A stretch of DNA of 64,000 nucleotides from Streptomyces sp. Y2F8-2 (GTDB lineage Bacteria > Actinomycetota > Actinomycetes > Streptomycetales > Streptomycetaceae). The position numbers were made by a program, and so were the translations under genes. Location: assembly GCF_014905555.1 (NCBI RefSeq), contig NZ_BNGS01000004.1, forward strand, positions 248,001 to 312,000, in the 5' to 3' direction. Below, in pieces: positions 7,768 to 16,673 of the stretch. Position 1 is the first letter of the stretch, and each line of letters begins with the position of its first letter. The notes beneath the pieces were generated by a model. The model was not told the DNA's origin. It did no database searches and saw only the letters and a program-made list of their open reading frames with translations.

Positions 7768-9894
7768 TCATCGGCTTTGTCCGCACCGGTAGAGCCGGAG
7801 CTGGACGGAACCCGTGCCGCCGTACACCGACGGCGGCACCGCCGTGCAGTGCGAGGTGACCCAGCGCGTGATCGCGGTGGTGGTGGGCGATGCGGCGGTG
7901 CCGGTGTGCTGCGCGGTCCCGTCGTACCGGGCCTTCCCCTCCTGCTCACCGGCCTTCCGCTGCCGCCCTCCCGTATGCGTGCGCCGGAGGGCGACGTAGT
8001 GCAGTTCGCCGGAGTCGACCAGCCGGACGAGTCCGGCGGGGGAGGGGAAGGGGACCTGTCCGGTGAAGCCGCCCATAGGCAGCACGGACGCGTCGGCCGC
8101 GATGATGTACGGCGCGGCATCCGCCCAGTCCGGCATGGCCGCGAGGTACTTCGCCCCCTCCCGGTGTGCCGTCAGATAGGCCAGGAGCCGTGCGCGCTGC
8201 GGCGTGAGCCGGTTCGGCCCGCCGCTCCCCGGGCGGCTGGCGGGCCCGACCCTGCCCATGCCGCCGGGCTGGTTGTAGCGCGGGGACAGCGCCGAGGCCG
8301 ACCACGCGGCCGGTATCAGCAGCACGGCGGCGAGACCGGCCGCCAGGCCGGCCACGGCTGTCCGCGACCGGCGGGCCGTCAGAGGGCGGCCTGCGCCCGT
8401 GAGCACCAGCGACAGGACGCACAGACCGACGGCGGCGGGAGCCAGCCACCCGAAGAAGTGGCGGTAGTACAGCGTCAGGGCCGCGGCCCACAGGACGTTC
8501 GCGGCGGTCACCGCCGGAAGGACCCAGGCCTGGCGGCCGCCGGCTCGGTACGCCCACCAGGCCCGCACCAGCCCGGCACCGCTCAGCGCCGCGAGGGCCA
8601 CGGCGACCACGCCCATGTAGTACGTGTGGCCGGTGACGCTGCCGAAGCTGAACGCGGCGAAGAAGGTGGCCAGCCACACCCCCCACAGCAGATGTCCGAC
8701 CAGCGCCGGATCCGTGCGGGGGGCACGGCGGCGCCGCGCGGCGGCGAGCCCCCACACAAGGCCGCACCCGGCCAGCGGGTACAGCCAGCCCGTCTGGGTG
8801 GCGAGACCCGGGCTGAACATCTTCAATACGCTGTTGCCCATGCCCGGACCCCTGCGGTGGGCTCGCCCTGCGGTGCGAACGGTGCCGCCGGCCTCCCTCG
8901 CTGCACCGCCCTCGCCCGAGCCGCCGTCGGTGGCCGCGTGGGTGGGGCCCGTCTCGCCGGTGACGACACTGCCGGTGTCCGCCGCGTCCACGCCCAGCGA
9001 GGTGAACCGGGTCAGGAAGTTGTAGCCCACGACCATGCCCACGGCCGAGTCGTTCGTGGTGCCGTCTATGTAGGGACGCGACTGAGCGGGGACGGCGGTC
9101 GCCACGGCCACCCAGGAGGCCGACACCGCCACGGCGACCGCGCCGGTCACCGCGACATGGCCGATCCTGCGCCGCAGGGTGGTGGGGGCGGCCACCAGGT
9201 AGGTGACGGCCAGGGCCGGGAGCACGGCCCAGGCCTCCAGCATCTTGCACTGGAACGCCACCCCGACCCAGACGCCGGCCGTCAGCAGGGTGCGCAGCCG
9301 GGCCCGCGCGACGGCCCGCCAGGTGGCCTCGGCCGCCAGGAGCAGCAGCAGGACGAACGGCGCGTCCTCCACGATCGACCGGCCCAGCCCCACGACCACC
9401 GGGGTGAGCGTCAGGAACGCCGCGGCCAGCAGCCCCGCCGGGACCCCGGCCCAGCGACGCACCAGCAGGTGCAGGAGGAGGACGCAGGCCACACCTTCGA
9501 TCGCCTGCGGCAGCACCAGTGCCCAGGGGTGGAAGCCGAAGACCATGGCCGACAGCGCCTGCGGCCACAGGAAGCCGGGCTCCTTGTCGAGGGTGATGGA
9601 GTTGCCCGGGTCGAACGAACCGAAGAAGAACGCCACCGGGTTGTCGGTCATGCTGCGCACGGCGGCGGCGTAGAACGTGTGGTAGACGCTGTGGTCGATG
9701 CCCCACGTGCAGAGAACCGCCGCGAGCGCCGCTATGGCCCCCAGCATCGGGAGTTCGTAGCGCAGCCGTGGCGGCCGTGGGCTCCGGGGAGGCGGCCCTC
9801 CGCCCTGCGCGCCTGCCGTGGCGGTCGCGGGCGCCGTACACCTCGCCGGTGTCTCGTCGTGCGCTGCGGTCTGCTCCGAATGAGCGCTGAGCAT
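7768..9894 (-). CDS. GT39-family membrane glycosyltransferase (ArnT-like)
   Basis: A 708-residue polytopic membrane protein with many hydrophobic segments from about residue 50 to 560. The first periplasmic loop carries the acidic signature of PMT/ArnT-type enzymes (SFDPGNSITLDKEPGFLWPQALS). The C-terminal soluble part includes a YLTAHREGAKYLAA stretch and a WVTSHC end typical of actinobacterial ArnT-like enzymes. Such proteins use polyprenyl-phosphate-linked sugars to glycosylate outside acceptors; donor and acceptor are unknown here. About 45 Pro/Ala-rich residues precede the first membrane segment, so a shorter start is possible. The neighbouring exported deacetylase suggests a shared envelope-glycan context, but the genes converge and are not an operon. 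Confidence 0.88.
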   Translation of the reverse strand: MLSAHSEQTAAHDETPARCTAPATATAGAQGGGPPPRSPRPPRLRYELPMLGAIAALAAVLCTWGIDHSVYHTFYAAAVRSMTDNPVAFFFGSFDPGNSITLDKEPGFLWPQALSAMVFGFHPWALVLPQAIEGVACVLLLHLLVRRWAGVPAGLLAAAFLTLTPVVVGLGRSIVEDAPFVLLLLLAAEATWRAVARARLRTLLTAGVWVGVAFQCKMLEAWAVLPALAVTYLVAAPTTLRRRIGHVAVTGAVAVAVSASWVAVATAVPAQSRPYIDGTTNDSAVGMVVGYNFLTRFTSLGVDAADTGSVVTGETGPTHAATDGGSGEGGAAREAGGTVRTAGRAHRRGPGMGNSVLKMFSPGLATQTGWLYPLAGCGLVWGLAAARRRRAPRTDPALVGHLLWGVWLATFFAAFSFGSVTGHTYYMGVVAVALAALSGAGLVRAWWAYRAGGRQAWVLPAVTAANVLWAAALTLYYRHFFGWLAPAAVGLCVLSLVLTGAGRPLTARRSRTAVAGLAAGLAAVLLIPAAWSASALSPRYNQPGGMGRVGPASRPGSGGPNRLTPQRARLLAYLTAHREGAKYLAAMPDWADAAPYIIAADASVLPMGGFTGQVPFPSPAGLVRLVDSGELHYVALRRTHTGGRQRKAGEQEGKARYDGTAQHTGTAASPTTTAITRWVTSHCTAVPPSVYGGTGSVQLRLYRCGQSR

Positions 9895-10033
9895 AGGTGG
9901 CCTTCCCGGACTGCCGTTGTCTTCTCACCGTCGCGTCGGCCCATTGCGCGGCACGTGCGACCGGATGATCCGACTATGAAGAAGTAGGCATTCCGTGGCC
10001 GTGATGCATGAGGCGTACAGGACGTCGGTAAGA

Positions 10034-10079
10034 GCCCGTTCCTTTCGGACGGGCGCCCGGCGCGGAGATGGCGCGCCGG
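10034..10079 (-). other. Two adjacent stem-loops upstream of the GT39 gene
   Basis: The first hairpin pairs GCCCG-T-TCC with GGACGGGC (10034-10054, one bulge). The second pairs CCGGCGCG with CGCGCCGG (10057-10079, 7-base loop). Both lie in the 283-base gap before the GT39 gene. They could be part of a leader or backup terminators for the upstream gene. No coding sequence is evident in the gap. Confidence 0.4.
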
Positions 10080-10107
10080 TGACCGGAGCATTGCGGAAGG
10101 GGTGACA

Positions 10108-10148
10108 GGCGTCCGGCCCGTCCGACGGCTGCGGACGGGCCGGACGCC
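10108..10148 (-). terminator. Strong hairpin after the maltokinase-cap gene
   Basis: A perfect 17-bp stem with a 7-base loop (arms 10108-10124 and 10132-10148) sits immediately downstream of the minus-strand gene ending at 10178. Its length and perfect pairing make a transcription terminator the simplest reading. Confidence 0.75.
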
Positions 10149-10177
10149 GTGGGCCGAACGAGAGCCGGCGGAACGGG

Positions 10178-10849
10178 TCAGGACCCGGTGTGGTGAAGGG
10201 CGGCGAACACCCCGCGGTGCTCACCGCCGTCCGGCGAGCGCCAGCCCGCGGTGACGTGGCCCGTGGTCTCGGCCGATGCCGTCGCCCCGGGTTCCAGGAC
10301 GCGCGTCACGCGCAGGTTCAGCGACGAGGGGGCCGCGGAGCCGGGCGCATGGACAGTGACCAGGGTGTCGTGGGATCCGTCGGTCACGGTCGTCGTGACG
10401 CCTCCGGCCGCCACCGGCGCATCCGCGAACCGGACGGTGACGGACGGGTCGGGGGTGTCGGACCGGTTCTGCGCCTGGGGTTCGGCGCGGCCCTGGAACA
10501 GCGCCAGCAACTGGGTGACGAGCACCGGGTCGTGCGTACCGTCGTAGATCCATCGCCGTCCCAGCACGCCGTGCTCGGAGGTGCCGACGAGCGCCTGTTC
10601 GGCTCCTTCGAGGGGCGCGCCCCGGTAACTCAGCGGTACGTGGTACGAGATCGGCGCCGGCCCCGACTCGTCGGTGGCCACCAGGAACTCGATCCCGACC
10701 TCGCCCTCCGGGTCGTCCAGCCGGAACCCGCCGGTCCTGGACAGCTCCGGCGCGCGGCCCGTGCCGACGTACCAGGGCCGGGTGGGGAGCCAGACGGTGA
10801 GGAGTTCCAGCTTGGTGGGGGTCATCGTGGTGTTGTGGATGATCGCCAT
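10178..10849 (-). CDS. Maltokinase N-terminal cap-like domain protein
   Basis: A 223-residue soluble protein resembling the N-terminal cap domain of actinobacterial maltokinase (MAIIHNTTMTPTKLELL, SYHVPLSYRGAPLEGAE, LVGTSEHGVLGRRWIYDGTHD, VTQLLALFQG). The kinase domain itself is absent. The remaining C-terminal half (about residues 120-223) is a beta-rich segment ending in RGVFAALHHTGS. Such stand-alone cap proteins occur in Streptomyces, often labelled as branching-enzyme-like. Their role is not established, and a link to glycogen or trehalose metabolism is inference. ATG 10849 lacks a close ribosome site; an upstream in-frame ATG at 10945 would add about 32 residues. Confidence 0.65.
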   Translation of the reverse strand: MAIIHNTTMTPTKLELLTVWLPTRPWYVGTGRAPELSRTGGFRLDDPEGEVGIEFLVATDESGPAPISYHVPLSYRGAPLEGAEQALVGTSEHGVLGRRWIYDGTHDPVLVTQLLALFQGRAEPQAQNRSDTPDPSVTVRFADAPVAAGGVTTTVTDGSHDTLVTVHAPGSAAPSSLNLRVTRVLEPGATASAETTGHVTAGWRSPDGGEHRGVFAALHHTGS

Positions 10850-10985
10850 GCCCGCGAACCTATCCGACCCCTCCCGCCCATGCTGCGGTGAAGGAGTGAA
10901 GGAATACGTCCCGTCGGCCGGGAGGACGGTACGGAAGCGGGGCATGGGGAAGAGAACGTTCGATCCCTCCAGGTTGGACCGCACG

Positions 10986-12653
10986 ATGACACACCTCACC
11001 GGACAGACGACCGCCCGCGGCACCGCCCTGCTCGCCGACCCGTTGCTCAACAAGGGCACGGCCTTCACCCGCGAGGAACGCGCCCAACTCGGCCTGGACG
11101 GACTGCTCCCACCCGCCGTGGAGTCCCTCGACGAGCAGGTCGCCCGCGCCCACCAGGCGTTCCTCGGCTACGACAAGCCGCTCAACCGACACATCTACCT
11201 GCGGCAGCTGCAGGACACCAACGAGGTGGTGTTCTACCGCCTGATCACCGAACACCTCGAGGAACTGCTGCCGATCGTCTACACCCCCACCGTCGGGGAG
11301 GCGTGCCGCCGCTTCAGCGAGATCTACCGGCGGCCCCGCGGCCTGTTCCTGTCCTGGGAGGACCGCGACCGGTTCCGGGAGATCCTGCGCAACCGACCGC
11401 ACAAGGGCGCCGTCGACGTCATCGTCGTCACCGACGGCCAGCGCATTCTCGGCCTCGGCGACCAAGGCGTCGGGGGCATGGGCATCCCGATCGGCAAGCT
11501 GAGCCTCTACACCGCGATCGGCGGCATCCACCCGGCGCGCACCCTGCCGATCCTGCTCGACGTCGGCACCGACAACGAGCAGCTGCTGTCCGATCCCCGG
11601 TATCTGGGGCGACGGGAGCACCGGCTCACGGGGGCGCAGTACGACGAGATGATCGAGGCGTTCGTCTCGGCGGTGGAGGCGGAGCTGCCGGGCACGCTGC
11701 TGCAGTGGGAGGACTTCGCCACCGTCCACGCCCGGCCGATCCTGACCCGCTACCGTGACCGGCTGCTCACCTTCAACGACGACATCCAGGGCACCGCGGC
11801 GGTGGTGCTCGGCGCCCTGTCCACGGCCTGCCAGGTGGCCGGCACGCCGCTGACCGAGCAGCGGCTGGTCGTCCTGGGAGCGGGTTCCGCCGCCGTGGGC
11901 GTCGCCGACATGATCCGCGCCGCCCTCGTGGACGAGGGACTTTCCGAGGAGGACGCGGCGGACCGCTTCTGGTTCGTCGACGTCGACGGACTGCTGGTGG
12001 ACTCGCGCGACGATCTGACCGACGAGCAGCGGGTGTACGCGCGCGCGGACGACGAGGTGGCCGACTGGGGTCACACCGGGCTCGCCGAGGTGGTGCGCCG
12101 GATCGAGCCGACCGCGCTGATCGGGCTGTCGACCGCGCAGGGCGCGTTCACCGAGGAGATCGTGCGGCAGATGGCGTCCACCTGCGAACGGCCGGTGATC
12201 TTCCCGCTGTCCAACCCGACCTCGCACGCCGAGGCCGATCCCGCGGACCTCGCCCGCTGGACGGACGGCAGGGCGCTGATCGCCGCCGGGTCGCCGTTCC
12301 CGCCGCTGGAGGTGGACGGTCACCGGATTCCGGTGGCACAGGCCAACAACGTGTACATCTTCCCCGCGATGGGGCTCGCGGTGGCGGCCGGCGGGGCCAC
12401 CCGGGTCACCGACCGGATGCTGGTCGCCGCGGCACGCGCCGTCGCCCGGCGGGCCGCCGAGGCGGCCGCCGGAGTTCCGGGCCCCGCCCCGCTGCTGCCG
12501 CCGCTCGGCGGCATGCGGGAGGCCGCCCGGGAGATCGCGGTGGCCGCCGCGCTCGCCGCCGTCGAGGACGGGGTGGCCCCCAAGGCGACCGAGGCGGAGG
12601 TGCGCCAGGTGGTCGAGAAGACCCAGTGGATACCGGACTATCCGGCCCGCTGA
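10986..12653 (+). CDS. NAD-dependent malic enzyme
   Basis: A 555-residue malate dehydrogenase (oxaloacetate-decarboxylating), full length for the larger bacterial type. The N-terminal domain carries the catalytic tyrosine in PIVYTPTVGEACRRFSEIYR and the catalytic lysine in GDQGVGGMGIPIGKLSLY. Metal ligands appear in LLQWEDFA and LTFNDDIQGTA, and the C-terminal NAD-binding domain contains VLGAGSAAVGVADM. It converts malate to pyruvate and CO2. ATG 10986 has only a weak ribosome site; ATG 10944 (MGKRTFDPSRLDRT extension) is an alternative. The gene is divergent from the cap-domain gene and is followed by a very strong terminator hairpin, so it is probably monocistronic. Confidence 0.92.
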   Translation: MTHLTGQTTARGTALLADPLLNKGTAFTREERAQLGLDGLLPPAVESLDEQVARAHQAFLGYDKPLNRHIYLRQLQDTNEVVFYRLITEHLEELLPIVYTPTVGEACRRFSEIYRRPRGLFLSWEDRDRFREILRNRPHKGAVDVIVVTDGQRILGLGDQGVGGMGIPIGKLSLYTAIGGIHPARTLPILLDVGTDNEQLLSDPRYLGRREHRLTGAQYDEMIEAFVSAVEAELPGTLLQWEDFATVHARPILTRYRDRLLTFNDDIQGTAAVVLGALSTACQVAGTPLTEQRLVVLGAGSAAVGVADMIRAALVDEGLSEEDAADRFWFVDVDGLLVDSRDDLTDEQRVYARADDEVADWGHTGLAEVVRRIEPTALIGLSTAQGAFTEEIVRQMASTCERPVIFPLSNPTSHAEADPADLARWTDGRALIAAGSPFPPLEVDGHRIPVAQANNVYIFPAMGLAVAAGGATRVTDRMLVAAARAVARRAAEAAAGVPGPAPLLPPLGGMREAAREIAVAAALAAVEDGVAPKATEAEVRQVVEKTQWIPDYPAR

Positions 12654-12721
12654 TGCGAGCAGATCACGGACCAGAGCCCTGCCGGCCCGTCCCGTGGCGG
12701 GGAGGAGCGGCAGGGTGCCGC

Positions 12722-12766
12722 CCCGGCCGCAGTGGTCCTACAGACGGCAGGGCCACTGCGGCCGGG
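12722..12766 (+). terminator. Long hairpin after malic enzyme
   Basis: An 18-bp stem (12722-12739 with 12749-12766, one T-G wobble) and a 9-base loop lie 70 bases after the malic enzyme stop and before the next gene on the same strand. It is a strong candidate terminator. Confidence 0.8.
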
Positions 12767-12886
12767 CCGGACCCCGGGCATTCCCCCCGTCTGCGGGACG
12801 CCTTCCCGGACATCGCCGAACCGCCGCGGTGACGGGGCGGCGGCCGTCCGGAGAGCCGTCGATCCGAGACGAGAGGTGCCGTGCCG

Positions 12887-15775
12887 ATGGATACGCCGGG
12901 GTCAGGCGGGGCGGAACCGGACATCAGCGTCGTCGTCATCGTCTACAACGACGCCCCGCGCCTGACGACAGCCGTACGTTCCGCGCTCGACCAGACGCTG
13001 CGCAACGTGGAAGTCGTCATCGTGGACGACTGTTCCACCGACGGCTCGTACGACGTCGCGTGCTCCCTCGCCGCCGCCGACCCGAGCCGTGTGCGCGCGA
13101 TCCGGCTGGCCGAGAACAGCGGCGGCTGCGGCGAGCCGCGCAATCAGGGCCTGGCCGTGGCCCGCGGCCGCTATGTGATGTTCCTGGACAGCGACGACAC
13201 CCTCGAAGCCAACGCATGCCGCAACCTGCTGGAAGCGGCGGACCGCACCGGCGCCGACCTGGTCTCGGGACGGTGCGTCCGGGTGCACACCGACAGCAGA
13301 CACGACAAGCGCATCCCCTGGTACCCCTGGCTGTACCGGTCCACGCGAACCGTCGAGTCCATCGCCGAACTGCCGGACCTGTTCGTCTTCGACACCCTGT
13401 CGACGAACAAGTGCTACCGGCGCGCATTCCTCCTGGAGAACGGTCTCGCCTTCCCGCGCGGCATCCACTACGAGGACCTGCTCTTCTCCGCTCAGGCCTA
13501 TCTCGCCGCCGCACGCATCACCCTGATCCCCCACACCGTCTACTTCTGGCACGTCGTCCAGAAGACCACGGCCAAGTCGATCAGCAACCGCCGCCACGAG
13601 ATCAACAACTTCGCCGACCGGCTGGAGATCCACCGCCGCATCGACGAGGTGCTGAAGCGGCGCGGCCTGGACGAACTCAAACTGCGTAAGGACACCAAGT
13701 TCCTCAAGCACGACCTCGCGCTCTACCTCGGCGACCTGCCGTTCCTCGACGACGGCTACCGGCACCGGTTCGCCGGACTGGCCCGCGGTTACATCCAGGA
13801 CTTCCCCGAGGCGGCGTACGCCGAGCTGGACCGGGTGCACGCCATCTGCGCGCACCTGCTGATGCGTGAGGACTGGGAGAACCTGATGGCGGCCGTCGAC
13901 ACGCTGATCAACCGTTCCAAGATCTCCACGCCGCTCGTCGAGCGGGACGGGCGCATCTACTGGTGCGACCGGTACCTCGATGACCCCGAGGCACGCGACG
14001 TCATGGACGTCACCGCCCTCGGCCACCACGGCAGAGAGCTGGACGAGATGTTCCTGCGCAACGTGCTCACCGGATACGCCGTGCGCGGTGATCTGGTGGT
14101 CCTCGAGGGCGCCGTGGTCAACCCCCTGCACACCGTCCCCCCGGACGCCCGCCTCACCGCCCAGCTGGAGTTCCGGGCCCGCCGCCGCAGCCTGCGGACC
14201 TTCCGGTTCCCGGTGGCGACGGTGCGTCACGCCGGCGACACCCTCACCTGGCGCGCCGCCGTACCGCTGACCGGCCGCCTCCGGCCGGTCGGCGTCGTCG
14301 ACGAGGTGTGGGACGTCCGGCTGCACCTGACCGCGGACGGCAGGCGCACCACGACCCGGATCACCGCCGGCGACATCGACCTGGAGAACTCCGCGTCCGT
14401 GCCCGTACGCCCCCGGCTCGGCCGGTTCGTCGCCGACCGGCTCGAACCGCAGGTCTCCGCCAAGGGACATCTGGCCTTCCGGCTCACCCAGCACGGCCCG
14501 GCCGCCCGGCGCGGCCGCGCGCTCGTGGACCGCAATCTGCACGGCCCCGCGGCCCGGACCGTCAAGGGCGCCTACCGCGCCCTGCGAGCCGTGCGCAGAG
14601 ACCTGTCCTCCCACTCGCGTAAGGCGCAGGCCTACCACCACATGCTCCGGCTCCTGCCGGTCCGCAAGGGCACCGTCGTCTTCGAGAGTCACCTCGGCAA
14701 GCAGTACAGCGACAGCCCGCGAGCCATCCACGAGGAACTGCGGCGCCGCCGGGTGCCCGTCACCGCCGTCTGGTCGTACGCGGGGGAGAGGCCCGAGGGG
14801 TTCCCCAAGGACGCCGAACTCGTCCGCCGGTGGTCCTGGCGGTACATCAGGGCGCTCGCCCAGGCCGAGTTCTGGATCGACAACCAGGGCTTCCCGCTCA
14901 TGCTCCGCAAACGCCCGGAGACCACCTACATCCAGACCTGGCACGGCTCGGCCCTGAAGCGGATGGGCTTCGACGAGCCCTCCTACCGGGTGATGTCCGA
15001 ACACGAACAGCGCGCCTTCCAGCAGGCACTGGACCGCTTCGACCACTTCCTGGTGCGCAGCGAGCACGATGTGCGCACCCTCGCCCGCGCCTACCGCATC
15101 CCCGAGGGGAAACTGCTGCGCACCGGTTACCCGCGCAACGACGCACTCGTCCGGGCGGCCCGGCACCCGCAGACGGCCGACCCGGCGGTGCGCAGGCTCG
15201 CCGAGCGCCTCGGCATCCGTCCGGGCGGTCGTGTGGTGCTTTACGCGCCCACGTTCCGGGCGCGCCCCGACGGAGGCGTACGCGACTTCCGACTGCCCTT
15301 CGACGTCGAACGCTTCGCCGACCGTTTCGGGGACCGGTACACGCTCCTGGTGCGTCCTCACTATCTGAACCGGGCCACCCTGCCGCCCTCGGTGGCCGGC
15401 CGGGTGATCGACGTGGCGCGGGAGCCGGACATCACTCCGCTCCTGCTTCTTTCCGACGCCCTGATCACCGACTACTCGTCGGTGATGTTCGACTATGCGC
15501 TGCTCCTCCGGCCGCTCGTCTTCCTCGCCCACGACTGGGAGGAGTACTCCCTGGACGTGCGCGGCACCTACTTCGACCTGTTCGAGGAGGCCCCGGGCCC
15601 GGTCGTGCGCACCGAGGACGCGCTGTTCTCGGCGCTGTCGGACCTGCGCGCCCTGAGCACCCGGTACGAGGCACGGCTGAAGCAGTTCGTGGACAAGTAC
15701 GGCGAGTACGACCGCGGGGACGCCGCGGCCCGCATCGTGGAACGCTTCTTCGCACCGACGGGAGAGAGCCGATGA
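12887..15775 (+). CDS. Bifunctional GT2 glycosyltransferase / CDP-glycerol glycerophosphotransferase
   Basis: A 962-residue fusion. Residues about 10-230 form a GT2 domain (DISVVVIVYNDAPRL, VVIVDDCSTDGS, and FLDSDDT with the DXD metal motif). A middle segment of about 350 residues has no recognised motif. Residues about 590-955 match CDP-glycerol:polyglycerophosphate transferases (FESHLGKQYSDSPRAI, TWHGSALKRMG, YAPTFRA, LLVRPHYLN, ITDYSSVMFDYALL). The combination points to synthesis of a teichoic-acid-like or glycerophosphate-containing surface polymer. GTG 12881 is an alternative start; the GAGAGG at 12871-12876 fits either. Its stop overlaps the start of a decayed glycosyltransferase, so a two-gene operon existed. 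Confidence 0.88.
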   Translation: MDTPGSGGAEPDISVVVIVYNDAPRLTTAVRSALDQTLRNVEVVIVDDCSTDGSYDVACSLAAADPSRVRAIRLAENSGGCGEPRNQGLAVARGRYVMFLDSDDTLEANACRNLLEAADRTGADLVSGRCVRVHTDSRHDKRIPWYPWLYRSTRTVESIAELPDLFVFDTLSTNKCYRRAFLLENGLAFPRGIHYEDLLFSAQAYLAAARITLIPHTVYFWHVVQKTTAKSISNRRHEINNFADRLEIHRRIDEVLKRRGLDELKLRKDTKFLKHDLALYLGDLPFLDDGYRHRFAGLARGYIQDFPEAAYAELDRVHAICAHLLMREDWENLMAAVDTLINRSKISTPLVERDGRIYWCDRYLDDPEARDVMDVTALGHHGRELDEMFLRNVLTGYAVRGDLVVLEGAVVNPLHTVPPDARLTAQLEFRARRRSLRTFRFPVATVRHAGDTLTWRAAVPLTGRLRPVGVVDEVWDVRLHLTADGRRTTTRITAGDIDLENSASVPVRPRLGRFVADRLEPQVSAKGHLAFRLTQHGPAARRGRALVDRNLHGPAARTVKGAYRALRAVRRDLSSHSRKAQAYHHMLRLLPVRKGTVVFESHLGKQYSDSPRAIHEELRRRRVPVTAVWSYAGERPEGFPKDAELVRRWSWRYIRALAQAEFWIDNQGFPLMLRKRPETTYIQTWHGSALKRMGFDEPSYRVMSEHEQRAFQQALDRFDHFLVRSEHDVRTLARAYRIPEGKLLRTGYPRNDALVRAARHPQTADPAVRRLAERLGIRPGGRVVLYAPTFRARPDGGVRDFRLPFDVERFADRFGDRYTLLVRPHYLNRATLPPSVAGRVIDVAREPDITPLLLLSDALITDYSSVMFDYALLLRPLVFLAHDWEEYSLDVRGTYFDLFEEAPGPVVRTEDALFSALSDLRALSTRYEARLKQFVDKYGEYDRGDAAARIVERFFAPTGESR

Positions 15776-16265
15776 CGGGCCGTCAGATCTTCTTCGTCAC
15801 CAACGAGGTCGACGAACTGGGCGGCGTGGGCGGTGTCTCCCCGCCGCGGATGCCGATGAGCCTCGGTGAGAACCCGCCCTTCGAGACACTCACCCTGTAC
15901 GAGCGGCGTCCCCCGGCCCATCACCCGCCCCGCCCACTGCTGGACCGGTTCGACCCGGCGGTCCGTGAGCAGGAGGCGGACAGGCGCGCCGCCGCCGAGC
16001 GGCTGGCCGGCATCTTCCGCGCCGCCCGCCCCGGCGCCGTCATCCTCGCTGTCGCGGACGATCTCCCGCACGCCGGGTGAGCAGTCGAACGCCATGCACG
16101 GCACCCCGCGCGCCATGGCCTCCAGCAGGACGAGCGGAGCGGTTGATGTCCGACGAGAAGCTGCGCGACACGCTGGGGGCGCGGGCGCGGGAGAACGTCC
16201 GGCGTTTCGCCCCGGACGTGATCACCCGCCGGTGGGAGGAGCTCTTCGACTTCCTGGAGCGCTGA
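15772..16265 (+). pseudogene. Scrambled glycosyltransferase (GT4-type) remnant with inverted segment
   Basis: The ATG overlaps the stop of the preceding gene (ATGA). The plus strand first encodes a normal N-terminus (QIFFVTNEVDELGGVG), then jumps to ETLTLYERRPP and AAERLAGIFRAARPGAVIL, with about 20 residues apparently missing. It then stops at 16080. The family's central motif (LVLLEAMARGVPC, AFDCSPGVREIVRD) is present but on the minus strand, about 16140-16044. The true C-terminus (MSDEKLRDTLGARARENV, RRWEELFDFLER) resumes on the plus strand from about 16143 to 16265. One gene has thus suffered deletions and an internal inversion. It should be non-functional and probably once acted with the CDP-glycerol transferase. 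Confidence 0.8.
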
Positions 16266-16338
16266 GCCCGCTCCGGGACGCCGGTGCCGGCCCGCGCCGG
16301 GGGCGCGAACCGGCACTCGACGGCTCGGTCAGGTGCTG

Positions 16339-16602
16339 TCAGTACCCTCCGTAGTCCCCGTAATCGTCGTCGTCGTCACCGTTGCCGTGGCCGACGTAGG
16401 CGGCGTGGTCACCGTGGCCACCGTAGTAGCCGCCGTGATCGCAGTCGTCGCCCCAGTTGCCCCAGTCGTCGTCGCAGTAGTTCGTCTGGACGGAGGGGTG
16501 TACCACCGGCGGCGTGCTCGCCATCGCGACCCCACTGCTTGCCGCGCCGGCCAGCAGCATCGTGCCGGCGACAAGTGCGACCCTGCGTCGGACGTTCGTC
16601 AT
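16339..16602 (-). CDS. Small secreted Asp/Gly/Tyr/His-rich protein
   Basis: An 87-residue protein with a classical signal peptide (MTNVRRRVALVAGTMLLAG, cleavage probably after AMA-ST). The mature part of about 55 residues is low-complexity and strongly acidic: NYCDDDWGNWGDDCDHGG, several GGY/GH repeats and a DDDDDYGDYGGY tail, with two cysteines. Many Asp and His side chains suggest cation binding, but that is a guess from composition. AAGGAG lies eight bases before the ATG. It is transcribed away from an adjacent two-component system, with a tandem CTGAGA repeat in the intergenic region. No family was recognised. Confidence 0.75.
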   Translation of the reverse strand: MTNVRRRVALVAGTMLLAGAASSGVAMASTPPVVHPSVQTNYCDDDWGNWGDDCDHGGYYGGHGDHAAYVGHGNGDDDDDYGDYGGY

Positions 16603-16673
16603 CGTGTCTCTCCTTGCTCACAGGCACGGAGGCCCTCTTTTATCCTGGTTTGTTCCAGCCTGCGGCGGGCCAC

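Noticed and set aside
12902..15532. An 876-codon open frame antisense to the CDP-glycerol transferase fusion, and similar long antisense frames elsewhere
   Set aside because: High GC suppresses stop codons in alternative frames; the translation is Val/Gly/Asp/Arg-biased with no domain motif, while the plus strand encodes a clear enzyme.
15568..16116. A 182-codon minus-strand gene starting MARGVPCMAFDCSPG
   Set aside because: Only its first 25 or so residues are protein-like (the inverted glycosyltransferase segment); the rest is antisense shadow of the fusion gene and remnant.
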